Of a stretch of 64,000 nt of DNA, positions 18,179-26,942 are shown piece by piece. Every line of letters starts with the position of its first letter. The stretch's first letter is position 1. The position numbers and the translations under genes were made by a program. The notes beneath the pieces were generated by a model. The model saw only the letters and a program-made list of their open reading frames with translations. It had not been told where the DNA came from and ran no database searches. The stretch is from Bog-257 sp963846715 (GTDB taxonomy: Bacteria > Acidobacteriota > Terriglobia > Terriglobales > Acidobacteriaceae), in assembly GCA_963846715.1 (NCBI GenBank), contig CAWJXA010000001.1, forward strand, positions 124,001 through 188,000, read 5' to 3'.

Positions 18179-18220
18179 GATGAGTTAATACCTGCGGTTC
18201 TTCTTAAGTGTGCTCGCCCT

Positions 18221-20606
18221 TCAGGAACACAGTCGTTCAAGGATTAACAAAGCCACTTCCTTGGCTCGCTCGCTCTTGTCATCTGCAGGGCCAACACACG
18301 AAGGGCATCCGTTGTCACACGGACAAGCCGCGATGAGTTCCTGGGTGCGCGTCAAAAGCTCCTGATACGAGTGATAAAGCGGCTCACTGAATCCAATGCC
18401 TCCGGGGGTATGCGTCATAGAGGTACAGGTTCGGCTCGAACAGTTCTTTCTCGACACCTTGGGCATGCGAGAACTCCTGCCATTCAGTTTCGGCGCCTCC
18501 AAACGGAGGGCGCTCTCCGACGGCTGTACCAATGTCGCGACGGTCGCACATCAGCAGCAGCGTAGCCATAGATGCGAGAGCATAAACCAGACCGAAGATC
18601 CCACTCTGTCGTTCGGACAGGGTGAAAGGAAGTCCCGCAAGCAGTTCGTGCTTGAGTGTTACCCAGAACGAAGTGGTATGCATCTCGTTCTCGGGCAATT
18701 CGAGCTTCCCGGAGCCGACGTTCTCATTCGTGAAGAACTTGATCTTCTTGAAACCGACTACCTGTGAGCGCACGAGCACCTCGCCGTGAGCTCGCGACGC
18801 CGGGCCGGGAATTCTCTGCTCTTCCCCGATTTCCAGCACCCGTACCTGGGTGTAGCGGATGGCGTCAGTGTAGTAGTCAACGTCCACACGCTTGACGTAT
18901 GCCTTGCGGTGGTTGAAATCCAGTCGCTCGACGTGGAACTGCTGTCCTTGGTGAAGGTAGATCGCCTTGGGATGGACGGTGGTGAGAGTGGACGAAAAAT
19001 CCACTTCGCCAATTACCTCTGGCTTTCCATTCTCTCCGCCGGTGATGTCGATAATGACGAAATTGTCAGATGTCACCGAACGAAGACTGATCGTGTCTGC
19101 CGGATAGCTCTCCTGTACCCAGTGCCATTTTCCTCCGCTGCGTTGGAGAAACCCGGCTTCCGCAAGCCGCTCGCAAAGCTCTGGCAATTCCACGCTGCCG
19201 AACTGTTCATCGGGCGAGAGCGGCAACTCGAACGCAGCGCACTTCAAGTGGTTCACGAGAATCTCGAGGTTGTCGGGCTGAATGTGCGCGTGCTCGGGCG
19301 AACTCCCGAAAAAGTAATCCGGATGCTGCACGATGAATTGATCGAGTGGCGCAGAAGACGCAACGAATACAGCGCAGGAGGTCCCGCTGCGCCGTCCAGC
19401 ACGCCCGGCGCGCTGCCAGGTGGAAGCAATCGAGCCCGCATAACCGGCCATCACGCAGGAATCGAGCGATCCGATATCAATCCCCAATTCCAGTGCGTTG
19501 GTCGTCACCACTCCGCGAATCCGGCCGTCGCGCAGACCACGTTCGATCTCGCGCCTCTCACCCGGCAGATATCCGCCACGGTACCCACGGATCGGCTCTG
19601 GCTGGCCGGGTTTCGGCGGATTCGCCTGCTGCAAATAAGTGAGCAGGACTTCGGTATGCAGTCGGCTGTTGGCAAAGACAATTGTTTGCAGCTTGCGTGC
19701 CAGCAGTTCCCTCGCGACGCGGGTGGCTTCATTGATATAGCTGCGCCGGATGCCGAGGTTGCGGTTGACCATTGGCGGGTTGTCGAAAGCGAAAAGCTTT
19801 TCCCCGGATGGCGCTCCATTCTCCTCGATAACCTCAACCTCACGCTCGATGAGTTGCGAAGCCAACTCGCCCGGGTTGGCGATCGTGGCGGAACAGCAGA
19901 TGAACTGCGGATTCGAACCATAGAACTGCGCCACGCGTCGTAAACGTCGCAGGACATTCGCCAAGTGGCTTCCGAACACGCCTCGATAGGTATGCAATTC
20001 GTCCAGCACGATGTAACGCAGGTTCTCGAACAGCCGAATCCATTTCGTATGGTGCGGCAGGATTCCGGTGTGCAACATGTCCGGGTTCGTCAGGACAATA
20101 TGGGCCCGTTCACGGATTGCCTTGCGCGCGTCCTGCGGTGTGTCGCCGTCGTAGGTAAACACTCCAAAGCGGTCCTCGAGCCGCGTAGCCAGGTCATGCA
20201 ATTCCGCAAGTTGGTCCTGGGCGAGCGCTTTGGTGGGAAACAGGTAAAGAGCACGCGTGTCGGGATTCTCCAGCACGGCATTGAGCACGGGCAGGTTGTA
20301 GCAAAGGGTTTTGCCTGACGCGGTGGGCGTTACAACGACGACGTTCTTGCCGCTGTGTACGAGCTCGGCGGTGGCAGCCTGATGGGAATAGAGTTCTTTG
20401 ATCCCTTTTGCGCGGTACGCATCAGCCAGTTCCCTGCTCACCCACTCCGGTATCTGCCGGAACACCGCCTCTCGCGCGGGGATTTGTCGAAGGCAGGTGA
20501 GCACTTCGTCGGTGCGGTAGCGGGCGACCAACGTTCCTAGAATGTCGTGAACGGTATCGAGAGTCGTGCTTGAGCGTGGAGCCAAGGCTTGCTGGGACGA
20601 GGACAT
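18221..20606 (-). CDS. yprA: YprA-like DEAD/DEAH-box helicase with DUF1998 domain, frameshifted
   Basis: Superfamily 2 helicase with TPTASGKTLCYNLPVL (Walker A), the LDELHTYRG box, CCSATIANPGE, TTNALELGIDIG and QRAGRAGRRSG. The C-terminal DUF1998-type zinc domain normally ends YDAYPGGIGFSEPLY and CPCDNGCPSCVGP. Here the helicase frame stops just after YDAYP, and the GGIGFSEP plus four-cysteine part lies in the next frame down to 18221. The joint is a run of five G on the plus strand at 18404-18408; one base fewer restores the gene, giving about 795 residues. Either this is an assembly error, or the cell makes a helicase without its zinc knuckle. Confidence 0.88.
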
Positions 20607-20917
20607 ATAAACCGCCGCGAAGTATATTCGCCATTTCTTCGCTCTCAGCCTAGCAGCTCAATGCGCGTCGGCGCAATGCACGAATCCAAGGCGGCAACAG
20701 GCGCGACGTTTCCCATTGCGGACCGGATAAGGACGGTAGTGTTAAGGATTCAGCATTACAGGTAAATGCTTGCTCCACAATGACTTCCGTCAACACGAAA
20801 GACTCTCGCGCCGAGTCATGACCTCTCCTACGGATAGCATTTTAGCCAGCGTGCCGCCCGAAGATGCGCATCGGCGACGAGACGAACAAACGGCGAATCT
20901 AAGGCTATAATCCCCGT

Positions 20918-21217
20918 GTGGCTCGCTGTCGCGTCTCATTTACCGATCAAGATGGAATCCTCCACGCCGTTGAGGTTGACGCGGAGTCGTTGTATGAGGC
21001 TGTCGCTCATGCGGTCGCCGAATTTCGCACCGCCGATCCGATCAAGGCGGTACCCGGTCCAACTACCGAGTTCGAAGTCACCGTTTATCGGAGACCGGTC
21101 CAACACCGCATTCGGCTGACTCAAGTGGAGAAGTGGGCGCAGCATACAACGAAAGACGGACCCGCTGGAATTATGAAACGAGAGCGGGTTCGGAAACTAT
21201 TGTCCTCATCTGCTTAG
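20918..21217 (+). CDS. Small unknown protein
   Basis: A 99-residue soluble product from a GTG start (MARCRVSFTDQDGILHAVEV). It has a beta-strand-rich first half with EVTVYRRPVQHRIRL and a basic helical end (IMKRERVRKLL). I do not recognise a family, but the codon use and balanced composition look genuine, and similar short proteins occur in acidobacteria. Its 3' end overlaps a hugZ relic on the other strand by 47 bases. Confidence 0.55.
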   Translation: MARCRVSFTDQDGILHAVEVDAESLYEAVAHAVAEFRTADPIKAVPGPTTEFEVTVYRRPVQHRIRLTQVEKWAQHTTKDGPAGIMKRERVRKLLSSSA

Positions 21218-21314
21218 TTGTCGGTCCAGCTTGGTCGCCCAAGGAAGGCTCGAGAACTGCAGACTGTCCACTCGTTGCGCCGCTTGCGTGTTTTCCAAAG
21301 GATGAGGAAGGCAT
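21171..21314 (-). pseudogene. Relic of a second hugZ gene (first ~28 codons)
   Basis: The minus strand from the ATG at 21314 encodes a 47-residue peptide beginning MPSSSFGKHASGATSGQSAV and then EPSLGD. This lines up with the start of HugZ at 16774 (SSPFLGKHATGATSSQPAV, EPSFGE). The 60 bases upstream of both ATGs are also alike (matching TTTAGTCGATCGTGTAGTGATAT against the region near 16800). Similarity ends after about residue 28. It is a leftover of a duplicated or recombined hugZ locus, not a functional gene. Confidence 0.65.
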
Positions 21315-21848
21315 ATGCGTTAGTCACTTCCTGTTCCAGGAAATTTAGTCGATCGTGTAGTGATATGTTTCAGCACTACGCCTCGGCGTCTCGGTGGAAC
21401 GGCACGGCCTAGGCAGGCGTGGACAACCCGATCCGCCGGCCCAGTTCCGGCTTTCGGCAGGCCTACTTCCCGCACACTGAACTGGGCCAGAAACTAGCGA
21501 GGACTCAACGTGCCAACTAACCGACAGTCAGTCGGTTATCCAATACAAGGATCGACTCCCTAAAAGTCACGTAAGGAAATACATCAGCCTACGGTGCTTT
21601 TGAGTTCGAGGGTGAAATTCGATCGCCGGTAGACAACAGCATCCAGACGAGCAAGGAGCGCCGCCACTTAGGCCGCTTCCTGTCCATAACGGGCGGGGTC
21701 AATGCGCTCCACGGCGCCTGAGACGTGAAGCGACAGAGCCCTGCTGCTGGCGCTGGAATTTTCAATAACAGCTCCTCGCGTGATGGTCCATGGAAAGGGC
21801 TAGCGTTGCGGAGGAAGTTCGCGATGTCGAGTACAAAGTGTCAGGCGG
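21315..21848. other. Gene-free stretch with one perfect palindrome
   Basis: No gene could be supported. The left edge is the hugZ-like upstream relic. A perfect inverted repeat with 8-base arms (TAACCGAC/GTCGGTTA, 5-base loop) lies at 21518-21538. It has no T-run, so it may be an operator or element end rather than a terminator. The stretch marks the change from repair genes to the defence-like region. Confidence 0.45.
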
Positions 21849-22355
21849 CTAGGGCACGGGCAGCAGCCGAAGGTGAGAGACCGACGTATTCAATGAGACA
21901 TGCAGGCCAATTGGAAAATCGCCGCTGCCCACGACTACCATGAGGAAGCCATGCAAATGATGTCGGGATTTGGCCACGGCTTCCTTGATGGTGCGGATGT
22001 CGGAAGGGGATGGCGTCGGAACAGCCTCGGGATGTGTATGCCAGTCGCCGACAAAGTGCAATCCCTTCCGGTGCATCTCGTCGATTTCCCTCTGTTCCTC
22101 GCGTCGGTTGGGAAGGTACAGGTATCGCGACCGACGGTCTGCCGGTCGTGGACCGGTGACGTTGGTGATCGTTATCTCATGATCCGAGAATCGAGCGAAA
22201 AGCTGGCCTCCGGCCTCCAGTGAATCGCCGTCGTGCTGCTGATGCTCGGCAAAATGATTCAGGACGGAGGCGTCGATGAAGAGACGTTGTTGGGATTCTC
22301 CGATGTCGAAGATAAGCGGATCACGGGGTCGCTGCCGCCGCCACAAACGTCGCAC
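21849..22355 (-). CDS. JAB/JAMM metallopeptidase (Cap3-like isopeptidase)
   Basis: The JAB/MPN domain starts at RLFIDASVLNHFAEHQQ. It has the conserved glutamate in LEAGGQLF and the zinc motif GDWHTHPEAVPTPSPSD, matching H-x-H-x7-S-x2-D exactly. This fold cleaves isopeptide bonds after ubiquitin-like modifiers. In type II CBASS the equivalent Cap3 removes the conjugate made by the E1-E2 protein. I chose the GTG at 22355 (168 residues), the nearest start before the domain. An ATG at 22427 is possible but would code in a region where the E1 frame is clearly the real one. Even so it overlaps the E2-E1 gene by 97 bases. All catalytic residues are intact. Confidence 0.87.
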   Translation of the reverse strand: MRRLWRRQRPRDPLIFDIGESQQRLFIDASVLNHFAEHQQHDGDSLEAGGQLFARFSDHEITITNVTGPRPADRRSRYLYLPNRREEQREIDEMHRKGLHFVGDWHTHPEAVPTPSPSDIRTIKEAVAKSRHHLHGFLMVVVGSGDFPIGLHVSLNTSVSHLRLLPVP

Positions 22356-24139
22356 AAGGGATCTCTTTCCCAAACCCGTTCCTCCTGAAAACCGCCTTTG
22401 GCTCTCTCCATATTTCCATTTATCCATTCTTTCGACCAGATGCCGCCCGCGTCTGCGAGTGATGATTCCGGTCCTGCCCAGATGCGTTGTGTTGCGGCCT
22501 TAACTCTTCCTAGCAGCGCGTCCAACGCGAGGCTCGCGGCGACTGAAATCGTGCCCAGCAGTTCGATGGGTCCATAGGGCTGAAAAACCGCGCCGCAGGC
22601 CGGCTCCATCTGCTGCTTCTTTTCACCCGGCCACGCGGTGACCTGGAGCCTGCAATCTCCCGAGGGCGAAAACCCGCACTGCAGACACGAGCTGCCGGAG
22701 AAAATCAACACGGCATGACCGGCGCACGCGTTGGGTTCGGTCCACGCATAGAGGATGGGAGCAGGGATCTCGCGGTCTCGTTGCCGCAAATTCAGCTCAA
22801 GCTCAGCTTTCCAGTCTGCGGTCGCGCAAATTATCAGGTCGGCTTTCGCGACCAGTTCGGGATGCTCCGTCAGAAAGCAGTGAGCTGTCGAATCGAATCC
22901 CTCAAACGACGCATGGGGATAGGCTTTTCGCCATATTTCCGACAGGGCGATCGCTTTCCGCTCTCCGACACGGTCCGCACCGAGGGGGTGACGGCCGACG
23001 TTTGCCCAGGAAAGACTAGCCGGATCGACCGTCATGATATGGCCCACGCCGGCCATGGCGAGCTGATGCCCTACCGGAGCGCCGACCGAACCCCCTCCAA
23101 AGAGAAGGACCGTCTTCGCCCCGAGTTCCTTCTGCCTTGGATCTTGTCCTCGTCCATGAGTCCATTCCGCGTCCACGCGCTCGACCTCCATTCGATTTGC
23201 GCTGGCTTCGGACGAAAAAAGGCGCTGCGTTTGCAACTGTGGCGGCACTTTGCCCCGCCGGAAGCCATTGTTTGTGCGATCGCGTATTCTTCCGCGAACA
23301 TCTTTGGATACGGGCTTGTACGCGCGCACGGCGGCAAGACAAGGGCCGTTCCCACTCTCGGCGCCGATCAGAAAATAAAACGGGCTGGAGCCGAATTTCG
23401 CAAAGCTTTCCAGTAGCTCCGTGCCGCCGGAGACGTAACAGGCGATTCGGTAAAGATCAGCCGCCGTCTTCGGATATTCTCCGGGCAACAGCGGTTCCTT
23501 GATCCACAGCAAGCAGGCCGCGTCAGTCGAATCGAATTGGGGCTTGTTCCCGTGGAGATTGCGCAACCAGTTCAGGATCTGGGCTTCACTCTCCCCGACG
23601 ACAGACCGAGTCTGGCCGCGCCAGATCTGGACCAAACGGCTCGGGCCACCGGCGACGAGCAGGCTTCTCAATTTCTCCTCTTTCGTCGAAAGCCCGCGAT
23701 TCCAATAGGAATAGAATTCGGTCCTGAAATCAGTCTGATTGGCTCCGGATTCGCAGTCGCATATCAGCCGGTAAGCATCCCGGAGAAGCTCGCCGATCAC
23801 ATCGGCCGGCTGCTGAAACTTCGCTACGGCGCTGCGACTCAGAAGGCACAGCAAGCCGTCCTCTTCGACGTGAGGCCACGTGAGAAGCGGGGGGCCGTCG
23901 AGGAGAAAAAAGTGCGGCAGAGAAAACGGAAACTGATGATCCACGCAGACATTGACCCGGTGCAGGGCGGCTGGCGTTTGCACGACCACCTGCCAACCCG
24001 CCACCAAATTGCGCCCTTCGACAGATTGGACTTCGGAATCCGGCAGGCGGATCGCCCCGCATTCCTGCAGGAGGAAGGAATTTGCCTTGGAAATTCCTTC
24101 CTCCCGATAACGGGCCATAATGCCGGCCTGGTTAGGCAT
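22259..24139 (-). CDS. E2-E1 fusion ubiquitin-like conjugating enzyme (Cap2-like)
   Basis: A 626-residue fusion. Residues ~1-150 are E2-like: FPFSLPHFFLLDGPP, then WPHVEEDGLLCLL with the probable catalytic cysteine at 98. Residues ~335-540 are a ThiF/E1 adenylation domain: nucleotide loop GGGSVG (348-353), D372, R383, K395, CATADW, a CxxC at 485-488, and EPACGAVFQPYG with the likely E1 cysteine at 515. The C-terminus has ERVWERDPLCDVCGG, typical of these fusions. The enzyme should adenylate a protein C-terminus and pass it as a thioester to the E2 cysteine, then to a lysine. It overlaps the upstream MBL gene by eight bases and the downstream JAB gene by 97, so it is one operon. Confidence 0.9.
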   Translation of the reverse strand: MPNQAGIMARYREEGISKANSFLLQECGAIRLPDSEVQSVEGRNLVAGWQVVVQTPAALHRVNVCVDHQFPFSLPHFFLLDGPPLLTWPHVEEDGLLCLLSRSAVAKFQQPADVIGELLRDAYRLICDCESGANQTDFRTEFYSYWNRGLSTKEEKLRSLLVAGGPSRLVQIWRGQTRSVVGESEAQILNWLRNLHGNKPQFDSTDAACLLWIKEPLLPGEYPKTAADLYRIACYVSGGTELLESFAKFGSSPFYFLIGAESGNGPCLAAVRAYKPVSKDVRGRIRDRTNNGFRRGKVPPQLQTQRLFSSEASANRMEVERVDAEWTHGRGQDPRQKELGAKTVLLFGGGSVGAPVGHQLAMAGVGHIMTVDPASLSWANVGRHPLGADRVGERKAIALSEIWRKAYPHASFEGFDSTAHCFLTEHPELVAKADLIICATADWKAELELNLRQRDREIPAPILYAWTEPNACAGHAVLIFSGSSCLQCGFSPSGDCRLQVTAWPGEKKQQMEPACGAVFQPYGPIELLGTISVAASLALDALLGRVKAATQRIWAGPESSLADAGGIWSKEWINGNMERAKGGFQEERVWERDPLCDVCGGGSDPVIRLSSTSENPNNVSSSTPPS

Positions 24140-25370
24140 AACGACTATTGCCGCCCCGTTTTACCGCCTCCGCCTCCGCCGCCTTCGCGCCAATCCGGTC
24201 GACGATGCCGGCGGTGAGAATTGCGGGAGCGTGCATGGTCGCCGAACGAACCGACTTCGTAAGCTTGCCATTCGAGATCGTAAGCTCAAGGGGAGCCGGT
24301 TCGCTTTCCGTCGGGTACTCCCCGGTGCAGAGGAATTCGCCGTTGGCGCCCTTCGCAATGGATTGGTATTCGAGCTTGGCAGCGTGGCAAGGCGGGTCAC
24401 AGTCGTCATCCTTGATCGGACAGCTGCTGGCGATAATGAAACCGCCCTGGCGAATCTGCGAGAGGGCGGACTTGGCGTCGGCGGAAACCTTGGCCTTGTC
24501 CCCGAGTTCGGTCCGGCTGTCATGGGAGAGTGTGTGCCATGAACAATGGTGCGGGGTGAGCATGGAGTCGTAGGCGAGAACCTCAGGCGCCTTTTTATGC
24601 TTCGCCCAGAGCTTCTCCCAGATCAGCACCTCGGCGTCGCCGCCGGTTAGGAAGTTCTTGACGGTTTTCCGCTCCGAAGTATCGGCAAGTTCGATATTCA
24701 GAATCACGCTGGAATGGTTCTTGCCCAGTTCCTCTTCCTCTGCCTCGTCCTCAGATATGGGCAGCGGAGCCAGAAGACGTGCCTTGAAAAGCTGGCTGTG
24801 CGTGCCGTTGACCCTGTCGAAGACCGAGTCCAGCTTGACCAGGATGCCGCCGAGATCGTCGGTCTTGCCATCGATGTCCTCGCCCAGAATCAGAACGCGG
24901 TCTCCGCTCTCGATTCCGGTACAGTTTTTCTCGCGAGCGAGCAGCACCCGGCGAATCGCTTCCTTTTGAAAAGCCTCAGCATCTTCGCAAAGGGTATGTT
25001 CCTTACTGGCGCGGCGGAATACGATCGGCGACGCCCAGATTTCGCCGATCAGGATTTTCTTTTCGTTGTCCGGTTTTTTATCGTCGGGGTAGTTCTTCAC
25101 AGGCCCGAGATGAAAATGTTTCTCGGCGCCGCGGCAATGGTCTGCGTCGGGATGAGTATTAAGGAAAGCATCAACGAAAGGTCTTCCTTTGCTGTCTCGC
25201 TTTATACGGTCGCGAAGATCCTTCGCTACGTCACGGGTGTCATCGTCGGAATCATCGGCGGCCGCTCGAATGTTGCAATCAATAAGAATGGTCGTTCCGG
25301 CCTTGTCTCCGAGGCAGATCAGCGTCATGTCCCCGTTGCCGACCGGAAAGCAGGTAATCGTTGTCGACAT
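24132..25370 (-). CDS. Metallo-beta-lactamase-fold protein of the ubiquitin-like cassette
   Basis: The 412-residue protein carries the MBL metal motif as HPDADH (H73, D75, D77, H78) after a beta-rich start (ILIDCNIRAA). More metal-ligand candidates are in LTGGDAEVLI and LTPHHCSWHTLSHDSR. This layout resembles the ComEC/Rec2-like and RNase Z-like hydrolases. Substrate is unknown; a nucleotide or phosphodiester is plausible. The last residues are VKRGGNSRYA, a Gly-Gly five residues from the end, as in ubiquitin-like precursors trimmed by JAB peptidases, so it might itself be the conjugated protein; that is speculation. First gene of the MBL, E2-E1, JAB operon. Confidence 0.75.
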   Translation of the reverse strand: MSTTITCFPVGNGDMTLICLGDKAGTTILIDCNIRAAADDSDDDTRDVAKDLRDRIKRDSKGRPFVDAFLNTHPDADHCRGAEKHFHLGPVKNYPDDKKPDNEKKILIGEIWASPIVFRRASKEHTLCEDAEAFQKEAIRRVLLAREKNCTGIESGDRVLILGEDIDGKTDDLGGILVKLDSVFDRVNGTHSQLFKARLLAPLPISEDEAEEEELGKNHSSVILNIELADTSERKTVKNFLTGGDAEVLIWEKLWAKHKKAPEVLAYDSMLTPHHCSWHTLSHDSRTELGDKAKVSADAKSALSQIRQGGFIIASSCPIKDDDCDPPCHAAKLEYQSIAKGANGEFLCTGEYPTESEPAPLELTISNGKLTKSVRSATMHAPAILTAGIVDRIGAKAAEAEAVKRGGNSRYA

Positions 25371-25447
25371 ATGTTCTCCTGTAACCAGCTGAAATTCCAG
25401 GGTAGCCTGTGCACAGCTGATTCAAGTACAATACGTATAGATTATAT

Positions 25448-25470
25448 ACCCATCTAATCTTTAGATGGGT
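25448..25470. promoter_or_regulatory. Palindromic operator candidate in the divergent cassette promoter
   Basis: ACCCATCTAA at 25448-25457 and its exact complement TTAGATGGGT at 25461-25470 are separated by three bases. The palindrome sits in the 117-base space between the MBL operon and the WYL regulator and overlaps TATAAT-like promoter sequence. It is the natural binding site for a dimeric WYL repressor such as CapW or BrxR. Binding is inferred from position and symmetry. Confidence 0.6.
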
Positions 25471-25487
25471 CTAAGGGGGACAAAATA

Positions 25488-26375
25488 TTGGAGGGTGAAC
25501 AGATTTGGCCGCCAGTGAGCTGGAGCCAGAAGCTGCGCCTCGACTTCATCGAATTTCGGCTTCTGTGGGAGGGGCGCGTGAACCGCTCCGACCTCATGAA
25601 TTTCTTCCGAATCTCGATGCCGCAGGCATCTCTCGACCTGGCGAAATATAAAGAGCTTGCTCCGGAGAACGCCGTATACGACAGCACCGAAAAGACTTAC
25701 CTCGCCGGGTCTTCATTCTCTCCCATTTTGGTTCCCAACTCGGCCGACGGCTATTTGAACCGCGTCCTGGCGGTGGAGTCCGGGTATCTTCCACAGACTT
25801 CAACCTTCTTAGGCCGACTGCCTCCGAGCGGGATCGTTCATGGGCCCACCCGTTCCGTGGACACTCTTATCCTGCGCACGATCCTGCAGGCGATCAGAAC
25901 GCGGCGTTCGGTCGAAATCAAGTACCAATCCATGAGCGACGCCAATCCCGGCATAAGGAAAATCGCGCCACACGCCCTGGCTTTCGATGGGTTCCGGTGG
26001 CATGCGAGGGCATTCTGCCACCGGCGCGAACGCTACTTGGATTTCGTTCTCGCCCGCATGCTGCAAATAGCGATCGACAACGTGTTCGATACAGATCCGG
26101 CTGCTGACATAGAGTGGCACTCTTCCCTGGAGGCCATCGTGGTCCCGGCTGCCCATCTTTCGGAATCACAGCGAAAGGCGATTGAGTTGGACTATGGGAT
26201 GCAGGACGGCCGCCTTGCTGTGCGCGTGCGCGAAGCGCTGATGCTTTACTTTTTGCAACACCTAGGTATCTATGACGAGCCCGTAAAGGACTGTGAGCCG
26301 ACGGTGCAGATCGCCTTGGGCAACCGCGCAGAGCTTGAGCCTTTTTTCAAAAAGCACATAAATCAGCCGCGCTGA
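25488..26375 (+). CDS. WYL-domain transcriptional regulator (CapW/BrxR-like)
   Basis: The 295-residue protein has an N-terminal winged helix (LWEGRVNRSDLMNFFRISMPQASLDLAKY), a central WYL domain (RSVEIKYQSMS, IAPHALAFDGFRWHARAFC, FVLARML) and a C-terminal WCX-like region. This is the layout of BrxR and CapW, regulators that control BREX, CBASS and other defence operons and respond to DNA damage or a nucleic-acid ligand. The start is TTG at 25488 with AAGGGGG eight bases before it. It is divergent from the MBL/E2-E1/JAB operon and followed after 15 bases by a 4-TM gene. It is probably a repressor of both transcripts. Confidence 0.88.
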   Translation: MEGEQIWPPVSWSQKLRLDFIEFRLLWEGRVNRSDLMNFFRISMPQASLDLAKYKELAPENAVYDSTEKTYLAGSSFSPILVPNSADGYLNRVLAVESGYLPQTSTFLGRLPPSGIVHGPTRSVDTLILRTILQAIRTRRSVEIKYQSMSDANPGIRKIAPHALAFDGFRWHARAFCHRRERYLDFVLARMLQIAIDNVFDTDPAADIEWHSSLEAIVVPAAHLSESQRKAIELDYGMQDGRLAVRVREALMLYFLQHLGIYDEPVKDCEPTVQIALGNRAELEPFFKKHINQPR

Positions 26376-26390
26376 AAACGGACGTGAACC

Positions 26391-26942
26391 ATGGGAAAGA
26401 CTCTAAAAGAAAAAAATCAGCCACAATTGATCGCCTTTGTTCTTGTAAACGCCATCGTCCTAGGCGTCTTGCTGGAGGGCTTGAAGCACATGGCGCTTCT
26501 TCTTGACGATCTGACAAAAGGCAATATTGCCACGCTCGGAAAACTTATCGCTGTTCCCTCAGCTCTGGCTCTGGTGATCGGCATCATCCGTTGGGCTTTT
26601 CCGCGACGATGGAAAGAAGTCCTGATTTTCTGGCGGATAGAAAAGAACGGCCTGCCTTCCAACCGGGCTTTTACCGTGTCCGCACTCAACGATCCGCGCG
26701 TCAACATACGGCGCCTAGCCGAGAAATGTGGGCCGCTCCCTTCCGACCCAGCCGAGCAGACCCGTCTCTGGTACACCTTGTACCAGAAAAATGTTGACCA
26801 TCCAGCGGTCGAGGATGCCCATTGCGCCTATCTCCGCTACCGCGAGATGACGGCACTCGTCGCGAGTATTATGACGGCCTTTGTGGTCGCATCGGTGTGG
26901 ATACATCCTTCCTGCGGGCGCTCACGTTTGGATTTGGTTTGA
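26391..26942 (+). CDS. 4-TM membrane protein next to the WYL regulator, frameshifted
   Basis: This frame gives two N-terminal membrane helices (about residues 13-35 and 48-68), then a cytoplasmic stretch of about 85 residues (FWRIEKNGLPSNRAF, LYQKNVDHPAVEDAH), and a third helix starting near residue 152. The frame then ends in IHPSCGRSRLDLV. A neighbouring frame continues with a helix (SFLRALTFGFGLIAAEYLLLLLAARN) and NVLAIES. A single base lost near 26901-26904 would join the two as a ~200-residue, four-helix protein. It is co-transcribed with the WYL gene, so it may be an effector, by analogy with membrane effectors of CBASS-like systems. No known effector motif was recognised. Confidence 0.55.
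   Translation: MGKTLKEKNQPQLIAFVLVNAIVLGVLLEGLKHMALLLDDLTKGNIATLGKLIAVPSALALVIGIIRWAFPRRWKEVLIFWRIEKNGLPSNRAFTVSALNDPRVNIRRLAEKCGPLPSDPAEQTRLWYTLYQKNVDHPAVEDAHCAYLRYREMTALVASIMTAFVVASVWIHPSCGRSRLDLV

Noticed and set aside
22715..24217. Plus-strand open frames opposite the E2-E1 gene
   Set aside because: They are antisense to a gene with catalytic motifs in order and show no motif of their own.
21849..26942. Calling the cassette type II CBASS
   Set aside because: No CD-NTase (GS-x-D-x-D nucleotidyltransferase motif) is found in the cassette or nearby, and the first gene is an MBL-fold protein.
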